The notes under the pieces: generated by a model
The model's input: only the letters and a program-made list of their open reading frames with translations
Database searches by the model: none
Told to the model about the DNA's origin: nothing
Program-made: the position numbers and the translations under genes
Part shown: positions 13,850-22,265 of the stretch, piece by piece
Layout of the letters: every line of letters begins with the position of its first letter
How positions within the stretch are numbered: position 1 is the first letter of the stretch
Assembly (NCBI GenBank): GCA_947475995.1
Contig: CANJNI010000034.1
Location: 1 to 48,112, forward strand
From: Beijerinckiaceae bacterium
GTDB taxonomy: Bacteria; Pseudomonadota; Alphaproteobacteria; Rhizobiales; Beijerinckiaceae
Length of the DNA stretch: 48,112 nucleotides
Direction of reading: 5' to 3'

Positions 13850-16573
13850 TTACGCAGCGAGCTGGCGGATGACGTATTGCAGGATGCCGCCGTGGCGGAA
13901 GTAGTTGAGTTCGTCGAGCGTCGCGATGCGGCAGTCGAGCGGAACCTGCTTGGTCGAGCCGTCGGAGTAACGAATTTCCATCGTCATTTCCTGACGCGGC
14001 TTGAGGCTGTCGCCGAGCCCGAGGATCGTGACTTCCTCATCGCCCTTGAGGCCGAGCGTCGACCATGACGTGCCTTCCTTGAAGGTGAGCGGCAGTACGC
14101 CCATGCCGACGAGGTTGGAACGATGGATGCGCTCGAAGCTCTGCGCCACGACGGCGCGCACGCCGAGCAGGCGCGTGCCCTTCGCGGCCCAGTCGCGCGA
14201 GGAGCCGTTGCCGTATTCTTCGCCGGCGAAGATCACCAGCGGCACGCCGGCGTTCTGGTAGGCCATCGAGGCGTCGTAGATCGACATGGAATCGCCCGAC
14301 GGATAGTGCTTCGTGTTGCCGCCTTCCGGCACATTGCCGTCCGCGCCCTTCAGCATGTGGTTCTTGATGCGGATATTGGCGAAGGTGCCGCGCATCATGA
14401 CTTCATGGTTGCCGCGACGCGCGCCATACTGGTTGAAGTCGATCTGGCGAACCTGACGCTCCGACAGCCACTTTCCGGCAGGCGAGGACGCCTTGATCGA
14501 ACCGGCCGGCGAGATGTGGTCGGTGGTGATCTTGTCGCCGAAGATGGCGAGGATGCGGGCCTTCTCGATCTCCTTGATCGGCTCCGGCGTCATCGTCATG
14601 CCTTCGAAGTAAGGCGGGTTCTGCACGTAAGTGGAGCTCATGTCCCACTTGTAGGTTTCGCCCATCGGGGCCTTCACCTTGCGCCAGTTCACATCGCCCT
14701 TGAACACATCGGCGTAGCGCGACTTGAAGACCTTCTTGGTGACGAACTTCTTGATGAAGGCGTCGATCTCCTTCGACGTCGGCCAGATGTCGCGCAGGAA
14801 AACCGGATTGCCTTTCTTATCGTTCCCGATCGGCTCGGTGGTGAGATCCTTCGTGACGGAACCGGCCAGCGCATAAGCGACGACCAGCGGCGGCGAGGCG
14901 AGATAGTTCGCCTGCACGTCGGCGCTCACGCGGCCCTCGAAGTTGCGGTTGCCCGACAGGACAGCCGCCGCAATGATGCCGTTCTGGTTGATCGATTCCG
15001 AAATCTCTTCAGCCAGCGGTCCTGAATTGCCGATGCAGGTCGTGCAGCCGTAGCCGATGAGGTTGAAGCCGATCTTGTCGAGCGACTTCTGCAGGCCGGA
15101 ATTGGCGAGATATTCGCCCACAACTTGCGAGCCCGGCGCGAGCGAGGTCTTGACCCACGGCTTCGACGTCAGGCCCTTCTCGACCGCATTGCGGGCCAGC
15201 AGGCCGGCGGCGATCAGCACGCTCGGGTTCGAGGTGTTGGTGCAGGACGTGATGGCGGCGATCACCACGTCGCCGTGGCCGAGATCGAAATTCTTGCCGT
15301 CCACCTTGAAGCGCTTGGCGGCTTCGCCGGGCTTCTTGTATTCGCCCGTGAGGGCGGTTCCGAATGTCGACCCAACGGTTTCGAGCGCCACGCGGCCTTC
15401 CGGACGCTTCGGACCCGCCATGGACGGAACGACCGTGCTGAGTTCCAGATCGAGCGTGTCGGAGAAAACCGGATCGGGCGAGGTGCGGGTGCGGAACATG
15501 CCCTGCGACTTGGCGTATTTCTCAACCAGCGCAACGCGCGCCGATGCGCGGTTCGAGGTCTTGAGGAATTCGAGCGCCGTATCGTCGACCGGGAAGAACC
15601 CGCAGGTCGCGCCATATTCGGGCGCCATATTGGCGATGGTGGCGCGGTCCGCGAGCGTAAGGCCATCGAGGCCGGGGCCGTAGAATTCGACGAACTTGCC
15701 GACGACACCCTTCTTGCGCAGCATCTGGGTGACGGTGAGCACGAGATCGGTCGCCGTGACGCCTTCCTTAAGCTTGCCGGTGAGCTTGAAGCCGATGACT
15801 TCCGGCAGCAGCATGGAGAGCGGCTGGCCGAGCATGCACGCTTCAGCCTCGATGCCGCCGACGCCCCAGCCGAGAACCGCAAGGCCATTGACCATCGTGG
15901 TGTGCGAATCGGTGCCGACCAGCGAATCCGGATAGGCGACTTCGTACTTCTCGACCTTGCCGCGCACCTTGCGGCTTTCCTTCTTCGTCCAGACGGTCTG
16001 GGCGAGATATTCGAGATTGACCTGATGGCAGATGCCGGTGCCGGGCGGCACGACGCGGAAATTGTCCAGCGCGCTCTGGCCCCACTTGAGGAATGTGTAC
16101 CGCTCGGTGTTGCGCTCGTATTCGAGATCGACGTTCTTCTTGAAGGCTTTGTTGTTGCCGAACTCGTCCACGATGACCGAATGGTCGATGACGAGATCGA
16201 CGGGCACGAGCGGGTTGATCTTGTTCGGATCGCCGCCGAGTTTCGTCATGGCGTCGCGCATGGCGGCCAGATCCACCACGGCCGGAACGCCGGTGAAATC
16301 CTGCATCAGGACGCGCGAAGGACGGAAGGCGATTTCATGCTCGGTCTTGCCGCGATTGACGAGCCATTTGGCGACAGCCGCAATGTCGTTCTTTGTGACG
16401 GACTGGCCATCCTCGAAACGCAGGAGATTTTCGAGCAGCACCTTCATCGAATAGGGCAGCTTGGAGACGCCTTCGAGTCCGTTCTTCTCGGCGGCCTTCA
16501 GCGAGAAATAATGGTAGGTCTTCGCGCCAACGGTGATCTTCTTGCGCGCCTTGTAGGAGTCGAGGGAGGCCAT
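13850..16573 (-). CDS. acnA: Aconitate hydratase A
   Basis: TCA-cycle aconitase (citrate to isocitrate through cis-aconitate) of the IRP1/AcnA type, 907 residues, the normal length. Iron-sulfur ligands are visible: the cysteine in [13 protein letters not shown] near residue 444 and the pair in [14 protein letters not shown] near 508-511. The swivel domain at the C-terminus carries [14 protein letters not shown] with the catalytic serine/arginine segment. The start ATG 16573 fits the family start [18 protein letters not shown] box on the minus strand (16619-16624) lies 46 bases upstream, without a clear -35 box. The gene is divergent from ccmA and has a strong terminator. Confidence 0.96.
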   Translation of the reverse strand: MASLDSYKARKKITVGAKTYHYFSLKAAEKNGLEGVSKLPYSMKVLLENLLRFEDGQSVTKNDIAAVAKWLVNRGKTEHEIAFRPSRVLMQDFTGVPAVVDLAAMRDAMTKLGGDPNKINPLVPVDLVIDHSVIVDEFGNNKAFKKNVDLEYERNTERYTFLKWGQSALDNFRVVPPGTGICHQVNLEYLAQTVWTKKESRKVRGKVEKYEVAYPDSLVGTDSHTTMVNGLAVLGWGVGGIEAEACMLGQPLSMLLPEVIGFKLTGKLKEGVTATDLVLTVTQMLRKKGVVGKFVEFYGPGLDGLTLADRATIANMAPEYGATCGFFPVDDTALEFLKTSNRASARVALVEKYAKSQGMFRTRTSPDPVFSDTLDLELSTVVPSMAGPKRPEGRVALETVGSTFGTALTGEYKKPGEAAKRFKVDGKNFDLGHGDVVIAAITSCTNTSNPSVLIAAGLLARNAVEKGLTSKPWVKTSLAPGSQVVGEYLANSGLQKSLDKIGFNLIGYGCTTCIGNSGPLAEEISESINQNGIIAAAVLSGNRNFEGRVSADVQANYLASPPLVVAYALAGSVTKDLTTEPIGNDKKGNPVFLRDIWPTSKEIDAFIKKFVTKKVFKSRYADVFKGDVNWRKVKAPMGETYKWDMSSTYVQNPPYFEGMTMTPEPIKEIEKARILAIFGDKITTDHISPAGSIKASSPAGKWLSERQVRQIDFNQYGARRGNHEVMMRGTFANIRIKNHMLKGADGNVPEGGNTKHYPSGDSMSIYDASMAYQNAGVPLVIFAGEEYGNGSSRDWAAKGTRLLGVRAVVAQSFERIHRSNLVGMGVLPLTFKEGTSWSTLGLKGDEEVTILGLGDSLKPRQEMTMEIRYSDGSTKQVPLDCRIATLDELNYFRHGGILQYVIRQLAA

Positions 16574-16618
16574 CTATGTGTCCCGCATTTTAGGGAGGAA
16601 GGGCGATTGCGCTGCGGC

Positions 16619-16624
16619 TTATAG
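16619..16624 (-). promoter_or_regulatory. Possible -10 box of acnA
   Basis: CTATAA on the minus strand matches the alphaproteobacterial housekeeping -10 (CTATAT-like) and lies 46 bases before the acnA ATG. No convincing -35 was found at 16-18 bases. Confidence 0.3.
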
Positions 16625-16676
16625 ATAATTTTGTTGCACTGCGCTACACGAACGATAGTCGTGGCCCGCGCCGCTT

Positions 16677-17342
16677 ATGGCTTCTGCTGGAAAAGTTTTG
16701 TCTCTCCTTCCGCCAAAAACCGGCGTGACGCTGGTCGCCGAAAACCTCACTGTCGAACGCGGCGGGCGGCGGCTGACGTCCGGCCTGTCGTTCCGGCTGG
16801 GGGCGGGCGAGGCGATGCTGGTGACGGGGCCGAACGGGGCCGGAAAATCCTCGCTCCTGCGGGTGCTGGCGGGTCTGCTGCGGCAGGGATCCGGGGTCTG
16901 CCGTCTTGAAGGCGTTGCGGGCGACGAGCCCGAGCCGGGTTTCCACGCCCATTACGTCGGCCATGCCGAGGCCAGCAAAGGGGCGCTGACGGCGCTCGAA
17001 AACCTCGATTTCTGGTCCGCCATGCTGCGCCGCGAGGGGGTAGCGGGGCTCGAACCGCAGAAAGCGCTCGAAAAGCTCTCCATCGGCCATGCGGGCCGGT
17101 TTCCGGCGGCGTACTTGTCCGCCGGGCAGAAACGGCGTCTGGCGCTGGCCCGCCTGCTGGTCGCCCCGCGCCCCTTGTGGCTGCTGGACGAACCCGTGAC
17201 GGCGCTGGACGCAGCCACGCAGGCGCAGTTCGCCACCATCATGCGCGAGCATCTCGATGCGGGGGGGCTGATCGTGGCCGCCACCCACGCGCCGCTCGGG
17301 CTGGAAAACGCCCGCGAACTCCAGCTTGGAGCGGCCGCATGA
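16677..17342 (+). CDS. ccmA: Heme exporter ATP-binding protein CcmA
   Basis: ATPase of the CcmABCD complex, which releases heme-loaded CcmE for cytochrome c maturation. It has 221 residues with the Walker A motif GPNGAGKSS at 51-59, the ABC signature LSAGQKRRLALARLL near 146-160 and the Walker B motif LWLLDEP near 167. The first 18 residues precede the usual start of the fold, so a later start is possible. The stop TGA (17340-17342) overlaps the ccmB ATG by 4 bases. First gene of ccmABCDG, divergent from acnA. Confidence 0.93.
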   Translation: MASAGKVLSLLPPKTGVTLVAENLTVERGGRRLTSGLSFRLGAGEAMLVTGPNGAGKSSLLRVLAGLLRQGSGVCRLEGVAGDEPEPGFHAHYVGHAEASKGALTALENLDFWSAMLRREGVAGLEPQKALEKLSIGHAGRFPAAYLSAGQKRRLALARLLVAPRPLWLLDEPVTALDAATQAQFATIMREHLDAGGLIVAATHAPLGLENARELQLGAAA

Positions 17343-18010
17343 GAGGCCCGCTGACGGCGCTTTTTCTTCGCGAATGGCGGCTGGCCCGGCGCATCGGAGG
17401 CGGCGGCGCGATGGGGGTGGTGTTTTTCCTCATCCTCGTCACCATCACGCCTTTCGCGATCGGCCCGGACCTGAACCTGCTCGGGCGCATCGGCCCGGCG
17501 ATCCTGTGGATCGCGGCGCTGCTGGCGACCCTGCTGGGCCTCGACCGGCTGTTTCAGGCCGACCATGAAGACGGATCGCTCGACCTGCTGCGCATGGCCG
17601 AGACGCCGCTGGAACTGATCGTTCTGGTGAAATGTCTGGCCCATTGGGCCGCGACCGGCCTGCCGCTGGTGATCGCCGCGCCCTTTTTCGGCGTCATGCT
17701 GGCGCTGGATGGCGAGGCGCTGGCGGGCGTCACGGCGTCGCTGCTCGTCGGCACCCCGGCCCTGACGTTTCTGGGCGCGATGGGGGCGGCCCTGACCGCC
17801 ACCCTGCGGAGGGGCGGGTTGCTGCTGTCGATCCTCGTCCTGCCGATGACGGTGCCGGTGCTCATTTTCGGCGTTTCGACCGCAGGGGCGGTGAATGACG
17901 CCAGCCTGTCGTTTTCCACGCCCTTTCTGGTCCTCTGCGCCCTCACCCTGATGAGCGCCGCCGGTGCGCCTTTCGCGGCTGCGGCTGCGCTCAGGAGCCT
18001 CGGCGAGTAA
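17339..18010 (+). CDS. ccmB: Heme exporter membrane protein CcmB
   Basis: Membrane subunit of the heme exporter complex, 223 residues, as usual for CcmB. Six hydrophobic segments can be seen, and FQADHEDGSLDLL in the second cytoplasmic region is typical of CcmB. ATG 17339 overlaps the ccmA stop (ATGA), showing translational coupling. Any start further upstream would run inside ccmA. Confidence 0.92.
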   Translation: MRGPLTALFLREWRLARRIGGGGAMGVVFFLILVTITPFAIGPDLNLLGRIGPAILWIAALLATLLGLDRLFQADHEDGSLDLLRMAETPLELIVLVKCLAHWAATGLPLVIAAPFFGVMLALDGEALAGVTASLLVGTPALTFLGAMGAALTATLRRGGLLLSILVLPMTVPVLIFGVSTAGAVNDASLSFSTPFLVLCALTLMSAAGAPFAAAAALRSLGE

Positions 18011-18065
18011 GTTCTGCGCGGAGGCGTGAATTGCATTCCGGCCCCTCGCGGCCTAAATCCGTCTC

Positions 18066-18830
18066 ATGTGGAAATACGCCAACCCGACCTATTTTCTGCC
18101 GCTTGTGGCCCGCCTTCTGCCGTGGACGGCCGGACTGACGGCGGCTCTGCTCGGCGTCGGGCTGTATATGACGTTCTTCATCGCGCCCGCAGATTACCAG
18201 CAGGGCGACACGGTGCGGATCATGTACATCCACGTGCCCGCCGCGTGGCTTTCGGTGTTCTGCTACATGACCATGGCGGCTTCGGCGCTCGGCACGCTGG
18301 TCTGGCGGCATCCCCTGGCGGATGCGGCACAGAAGGCTGCGGCCCCGATCGGAGCCGGATTCACGTTCATCTGCCTCGTCACCGGCTCGCTCTGGGGCAA
18401 GCCCATGTGGGGAACCTGGTGGGTGTGGGATGCGCGACTGACCTCCGTGCTGGTGCTGTTCCTGATCTATCTCGGCCTCATCGCGCTTTGGCAGACCATC
18501 GAGGAGCCGGGACGCGCCGCGCGCGCCGCCGCAATCATGACGCTGATCGGGGTCGTGAATATCCCCATCATCAAGTTTTCGGTGGACTGGTGGAACACCC
18601 TGCACCAGCCGGCGTCGGTGTTCCGCATGGGCGGGCCGACTATTCACCCGACCATGCTTTGGCCGCTGATGATCATGGCGCTCGGCTTCACCATGCTGTT
18701 CATCACCCTGCATCTGATGGCCACACGCAACGAAATCCTTCGCCGCAGGTTGCATCGTCTGACGCTGCTGGCGGCGGGATCGGGTGAAGCGGACATGGCC
18801 GGCCGGCGGCTTGTGGATCAGGAGGCCTGA
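18066..18830 (+). CDS. ccmC: Heme transporter/ligase CcmC
   Basis: Integral membrane protein that hands heme to CcmE on the periplasmic side. It has 254 residues and six predicted helices. The tryptophan-rich signature WGTWWVWDARLT is near 116-127, and conserved periplasmic histidines sit in MYIHVPAAW and WWNTLHQPAS. The start ATG 18066 has no strong ribosome binding site. The 55-base gap after ccmB holds nothing I recognise. The ccmD ATG follows the ccmC stop by one base, with GGAGG inside the ccmC end. Confidence 0.93.
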   Translation: MWKYANPTYFLPLVARLLPWTAGLTAALLGVGLYMTFFIAPADYQQGDTVRIMYIHVPAAWLSVFCYMTMAASALGTLVWRHPLADAAQKAAAPIGAGFTFICLVTGSLWGKPMWGTWWVWDARLTSVLVLFLIYLGLIALWQTIEEPGRAARAAAIMTLIGVVNIPIIKFSVDWWNTLHQPASVFRMGGPTIHPTMLWPLMIMALGFTMLFITLHLMATRNEILRRRLHRLTLLAAGSGEADMAGRRLVDQEA

Positions 18831-18831
18831 G

Positions 18832-18972
18832 ATGCAACATGCGGGCTTCATTCTGGGCGCATTCGGGCTCACGTTTCTGGTGGTGGCGGGGCTGGTGGTT
18901 TCCATCGTGCTCGATCATCGCGCCCTGAAACGCGAGCTTACGCGTCTCGATCCCGACCATCTGCGAGGCTGA
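18832..18972 (+). CDS. ccmD: Heme exporter small subunit CcmD
   Basis: A 46-residue single-helix protein that stabilises CcmABC with CcmE. The helix runs from about FILGAFGLTFL to LVVSIVLDH, followed by the usual basic cytoplasmic end HRALKRELTRLD. ATG 18832 follows GGAGG (18821-18825) and the ccmC stop at 18830. The open frame extends upstream into ccmC, but that part is out of frame with ccmC and should be ignored. Confidence 0.87.
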   Translation: MQHAGFILGAFGLTFLVVAGLVVSIVLDHRALKRELTRLDPDHLRG

Positions 18973-18973
18973 G

Positions 18974-19600
18974 ATGCGCCCGAGCGAATATGCGCAGCCG
19001 CCCATGCCGCCGAACGGCAACGGCGGCGAACCTGCGCGGAGAAAATTCCGCACCCTGCTGATCCTTGCGCCGCTGCTGTGCTTCCTGGCGCTCGCAGGCC
19101 TGTTCTATGTGCGGCTCGGAGCCGGCGACGCCTCGCGGCTTCCCTCGCCGCTGATCGGCAAGGTCATCCCCAACGTCACTCTGCCGAAGCTGGAAGGCCA
19201 GCCGCTGCCGGGCTTTTCAAGCGATGACCTTCGCAAGGGCACGGTGACGCTGGTGAATGTTTTCGCCTCGTGGTGCGTGCCTTGCCGCGACGAGCATCCG
19301 GTCCTGATGAAACTCTCGCGCGACAAGGATCTGGCCGCGCAAGGAGTCCGGATCGCAGGCCTCAACTACAAGGATGAGCCCGCCAATGCGCTGCGGTTTC
19401 TGGCCGAGGATGGAACGCCCTATTCGATGATCGGCGTCGACAAGGCAGGCCGCGCGTCGATCGACTGGGGCGTCTACGGCGTACCGGAAACCTTCGTGGT
19501 GCGCGGCGATGGAACGATTGCTTACAAGTTCATCGGGCCACTGAGCGAGAAGTCATTGAACGAGACGCTGCTGCCGGAAATCCGCAAGGCAATGAAGTAG
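18974..19600 (+). CDS. ccmG: Thiol:disulfide interchange protein CcmG/DsbE
   Basis: Membrane-anchored periplasmic thioredoxin that reduces apocytochrome or CcmH disulfides before heme attachment. It has 208 residues: a Pro-rich cytoplasmic start, one membrane helix at about 27-45, then a thioredoxin fold with active site WCVPC (C101, C104) and the cis-proline loop GVYGVPETFVV. ATG 18974 follows the ccmD stop by one base. ccmE, ccmF and ccmH are not in the window, as is common where the pathway is split into two loci. Confidence 0.93.
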   Translation: MRPSEYAQPPMPPNGNGGEPARRKFRTLLILAPLLCFLALAGLFYVRLGAGDASRLPSPLIGKVIPNVTLPKLEGQPLPGFSSDDLRKGTVTLVNVFASWCVPCRDEHPVLMKLSRDKDLAAQGVRIAGLNYKDEPANALRFLAEDGTPYSMIGVDKAGRASIDWGVYGVPETFVVRGDGTIAYKFIGPLSEKSLNETLLPEIRKAMK

Positions 19601-19604
19601 AGAT

Positions 19605-19688
19605 CGTCATTGCGAGGAGCGTAGCGACGAAGCAATCCAGTGTCGTGTTGTCGGCACGATGGATCGCTTCGCGACGCTCGCGATGACG
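19605..19688. repeat. Dispersed palindromic repeat, copy 2
   Basis: Starts CGTCATTGCGAGGAGCG (19605) with AGCAATCCAG at 19631-19640 and is answered by GGATCGCTTCGCGACGCTCG (19661-19680) to CGATGACG (19688). It lies 4 bases after ccmG and before the convergent yciB gene. Same family as 4937-5016. It may also serve as a bidirectional 3'-end structure. Confidence 0.7.
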
Positions 19689-19694
19689 ACGCAG

Positions 19695-20324
19695 TCACCA
19701 ATGCTCGACCTTGGCCTCCGGATCATCCTTCTTCATTTCGTATTTCAGGATCAGAGGCACCTGCGTCAGGGCGAACACAATCGTCAGCGGCATCACGCCC
19801 CAGACCTTGAAGTTCACCCATGTGTCGGTGGGGAAATTGCGCCAGACGATTTCGTTGATCGCCGCCAGCGCGAAGAAAAACAGGCCCCAGCGCAGCGTCA
19901 GCTTGCGCCATCCTTCTTCGGTGAGTTGCAGAACCGAGTCGAGCAGCACCGGCAGCAATGACTTGCCCATCGCGAGCGCGCCCAGCAGGGCCGCGCCGAA
20001 CAGGCAATTCACGATGGTGGGCTTCAGCTTGATGAAAAGCTCGTCGTTGAACAGGAACGTCAGTCCGCCGAAGATCAGCACGAAGACAGCCGTCACCACC
20101 GGCATCACCGGCAGATGACGGGTCATCGAATAGGAAATCGCCAAAGCCACCACGACCGCAGCCATCAGGACGCCGGTCGCCGGGAAGATGCCGAACTTGT
20201 AGTTCGTGAAGAAAAACAGAACCAGCGGACCCATTTCGAGCGCCAGTTTCAGCGCCGGATTTTGCGGCTTGCGCGACGGCTTGCCGGCGGTAGGCGATTC
20301 GAGATTGCTCATGCGTTGATCCAT
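19695..20324 (-). CDS. yciB: Inner-membrane septation protein A family (YciB)
   Basis: Integral membrane protein of the YciB/IspZ family, linked to cell envelope and septum processes. It has 209 residues: a charged N-terminus (about 25 residues), then five to six hydrophobic helices starting [20 protein letters not shown], a hallmark opening of the family, with [19 protein letters not shown] and [20 protein letters not shown] later. ATG 20324 overlaps the ftsY stop (TGATG), suggesting coupling; ATG 20312 is an alternative start with a slightly better spaced GGAT. Confidence 0.88.
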   Translation of the reverse strand: MDQRMSNLESPTAGKPSRKPQNPALKLALEMGPLVLFFFTNYKFGIFPATGVLMAAVVVALAISYSMTRHLPVMPVVTAVFVLIFGGLTFLFNDELFIKLKPTIVNCLFGAALLGALAMGKSLLPVLLDSVLQLTEEGWRKLTLRWGLFFFALAAINEIVWRNFPTDTWVNFKVWGVMPLTIVFALTQVPLILKYEMKKDDPEAKVEHW

Positions 20325-21391
20325 CAATCCTCAAGCCCCGCAATGGCGCGCGCGAAGTCTCGCGCCGCGAAGGGCTCAAGATCATCCTGCTGTTCGCCGA
20401 CGCCTATGAAATGCACCGGCAGTTTGAATTTTTCCGCGATGGCCACCAGAATGCCGCCGCGCGCCGTGCCGTCGAGTTTGGTCATCACGAGGCCCGTGAC
20501 GCCCGCCACGCGGCCGAAAATCTCCACCTGGCTCATGGCGTTCTGGCCGACGGTTGCGTCCAGCACCAGCAGCACCGCATGGGGGGCGTCGGCGTCAACC
20601 TTCTTCATCACCCGCACGACCTTTTCGAGTTCGGCCATGAGTTCGGTTCGGTTCTGAAGGCGGCCCGCCGTATCCATCACCAGAACATCTGCGCCCTGCT
20701 CGCGCGCCTCGCGCATGGCGTCGAACGCGAGCCCTGCCGCATCTGCGCCCTGCGGTCGCGAGATGACCGGGGCGCCGATGCGCGAGCCCCAGATCTGCAA
20801 TTGCTCGATGGCGGCGGCCCGGAATGTGTCGCCCGCAGCCAGCATCACCTTTTTGCCCTCTGCGGCATATTTGGCCGAGAGCTTGCCGATGGTGGTGGTC
20901 TTGCCAGAGCCGTTGACGCCGACGACGAGAATCACGAAGGGCTTTTTCGCCTCGTCGATCACCAGCGGCTGCGCGACCGGACCCAGCACCGCCTCGATCT
21001 CGGCCGCCAGAATCTGCTTCACTTCCTCGGGCTCGATCTGCTTGTCGTAGCGGCCCTTGCCGACGCTCTCGCGGATCTTCGTCGCGGTCGCGATGCCGAG
21101 GTCCGCCTGAATCAGCAGATCCTCCAGATCGTCCAGCATGGCGGCGTCAAGCTTGCGCTTGGTGAAGACGTCCGCGATGCCCCGGCTGATGGTCGAGGAG
21201 GAGCGCGACAGGCCCTCCTTCAGCCGCTGCCACCACGAACGCTTGGGCTCAGGTCCGGCCTCGGGCGCAGGTGCGGCTTCGGGCGCAGGAGCCGGAGATG
21301 CTGTTTCGTCTCGAGCGGCGGGCTCCGTCCGCCCAAACAGGCGTCCGAACAGTCCGGGCTTCTTTCCAGTATTCGTCGGGTCTTCGACCAT
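20324..21391 (-). CDS. ftsY: Signal recognition particle receptor FtsY
   Basis: GTPase receptor for SRP at the inner membrane, needed for co-translational insertion of membrane proteins. It has 355 residues: an Ala/Pro-rich acidic N-terminal part (to about 48), the NG-domain four-helix bundle, the G1 loop [14 protein letters not shown] near 153-166, DTAGR near 238 and the closing [12 protein letters not shown]. The start ATG 21391 gives FtsY's usual amphipathic LFGRLFGR start. The gene upstream (rluA-like) is divergent, with 75 bases between. Confidence 0.95.
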   Translation of the reverse strand: MVEDPTNTGKKPGLFGRLFGRTEPAARDETASPAPAPEAAPAPEAGPEPKRSWWQRLKEGLSRSSSTISRGIADVFTKRKLDAAMLDDLEDLLIQADLGIATATKIRESVGKGRYDKQIEPEEVKQILAAEIEAVLGPVAQPLVIDEAKKPFVILVVGVNGSGKTTTIGKLSAKYAAEGKKVMLAAGDTFRAAAIEQLQIWGSRIGAPVISRPQGADAAGLAFDAMREAREQGADVLVMDTAGRLQNRTELMAELEKVVRVMKKVDADAPHAVLLVLDATVGQNAMSQVEIFGRVAGVTGLVMTKLDGTARGGILVAIAEKFKLPVHFIGVGEQQDDLEPFAARDFARAIAGLED

Positions 21392-21466
21392 GGGGTCCGA
21401 TCAGGATTGACGGAAGTCTGCGGCAGGCCGAAGACGGGTCATGATGTTTCGAATAGCCTGTTGCGC

Positions 21467-22189
21467 ATGACGCCGGAAGAGATAAACGCCCGCCTTCTTC
21501 ACCGCGACGGTCTGATGCTGGTCATCGACAAGCCGCCCGGCATTGCCGTGCATCGCGGTCCGAAGGGCGGACCATGCCTTGAAGACGCTTTCGGCGCGCT
21601 GCGGTTCGGGTTGCCGCGCAGCCCGTCGCTGGCGCACCGGCTCGACCGCGACACGTCTGGCTGCCTGGTGCTGGGCCGCCACCGCAAGGCTCTGGAAAAG
21701 CTGGGGCTTCTGTTCAAGCAGGGCAAGATATCAAAAACCTACTGGGCGGTGGTCGAAGGCGTTCCTGATGAGCCGCAGGGGCTGATCGACCTGCCGCTCG
21801 GCCGCCTGGACGCGGGGCGCGGCTGGTGGATGAAGGTCGACCCCAAGGGCCAAACCTCGCAGACGCGCTGGACAATTCTGGGGCAAGGCGTCGACCCTGA
21901 TGGAAAACCCCAGAGCTGGCTGGCGCTGGAGCCGCTGACAGGGCGGACGCACCAGCTCCGCGTCCACTGCGCCGCAAAAGGCTGGCCGATTCTGGGCGAT
22001 CCGATCTACGGGTCAGGGCCCCGTGAGGGGGGCGACGGGTTGCAGCTTCATGCGCGCAAGATCGTCATCCCCATCAGCAAGAACCAGCCCCCGGTGGAAG
22101 TGACCGCGCCGGTTCCGTCCCACATGGGGCGAGCGCTGGAACGTTGCGGGTGGACCGGTGAGGAACCGATCAGCGCTTCGGTGATGTGA
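21467..22189 (+). CDS. RluA-family RNA pseudouridine synthase
   Basis: Converts uridine to pseudouridine in rRNA or tRNA. It has 240 residues and no S4 domain. Motifs: LMLVIDKPPGIAVH at 16-29, catalytic aspartate D60 in HRLDRDTSG (57-65), the KTYWA strand and GRTHQLRVHCA. The exact target base cannot be told; it resembles RluC/TruC-like short forms. ATG 21467 is where family similarity begins; the frame is open far upstream only as antisense to ftsY. It is the first of three plus-strand genes set between minus-strand ftsY and mtaB. Confidence 0.88.
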   Translation: MTPEEINARLLHRDGLMLVIDKPPGIAVHRGPKGGPCLEDAFGALRFGLPRSPSLAHRLDRDTSGCLVLGRHRKALEKLGLLFKQGKISKTYWAVVEGVPDEPQGLIDLPLGRLDAGRGWWMKVDPKGQTSQTRWTILGQGVDPDGKPQSWLALEPLTGRTHQLRVHCAAKGWPILGDPIYGSGPREGGDGLQLHARKIVIPISKNQPPVEVTAPVPSHMGRALERCGWTGEEPISASVM

Positions 22190-22191
22190 AA

Positions 22192-22209
22192 CCGTCATCG
22201 AAGCGTCAA
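22192..22209 (+). promoter_or_regulatory. Pho-box-like direct repeat (PhoB site)
   Basis: CCGTCAT (22192-22198), four bases CGAA, then GCGTCAA (22203-22209): the 7-4-7 layout of a PhoB box (consensus close to CTGTCAT on each half), 6/7 and 4/7 matches. It lies 57 bases before an alkaline phosphatase ATG, the classic target. Function is inferred. Confidence 0.45.
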
Positions 22210-22265
22210 AAAACCTTCGTGTGCGATCGCCAAACCTCCCTGGTCACCCACCAAGGGATCTCGCG

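Noticed and set aside
15125-16624. 499-codon open frame antisense to acnA
   Set aside because: GC-rich antisense frame, Arg/Glu/His/Gly-rich product without domain features; acnA on the other strand is certain.
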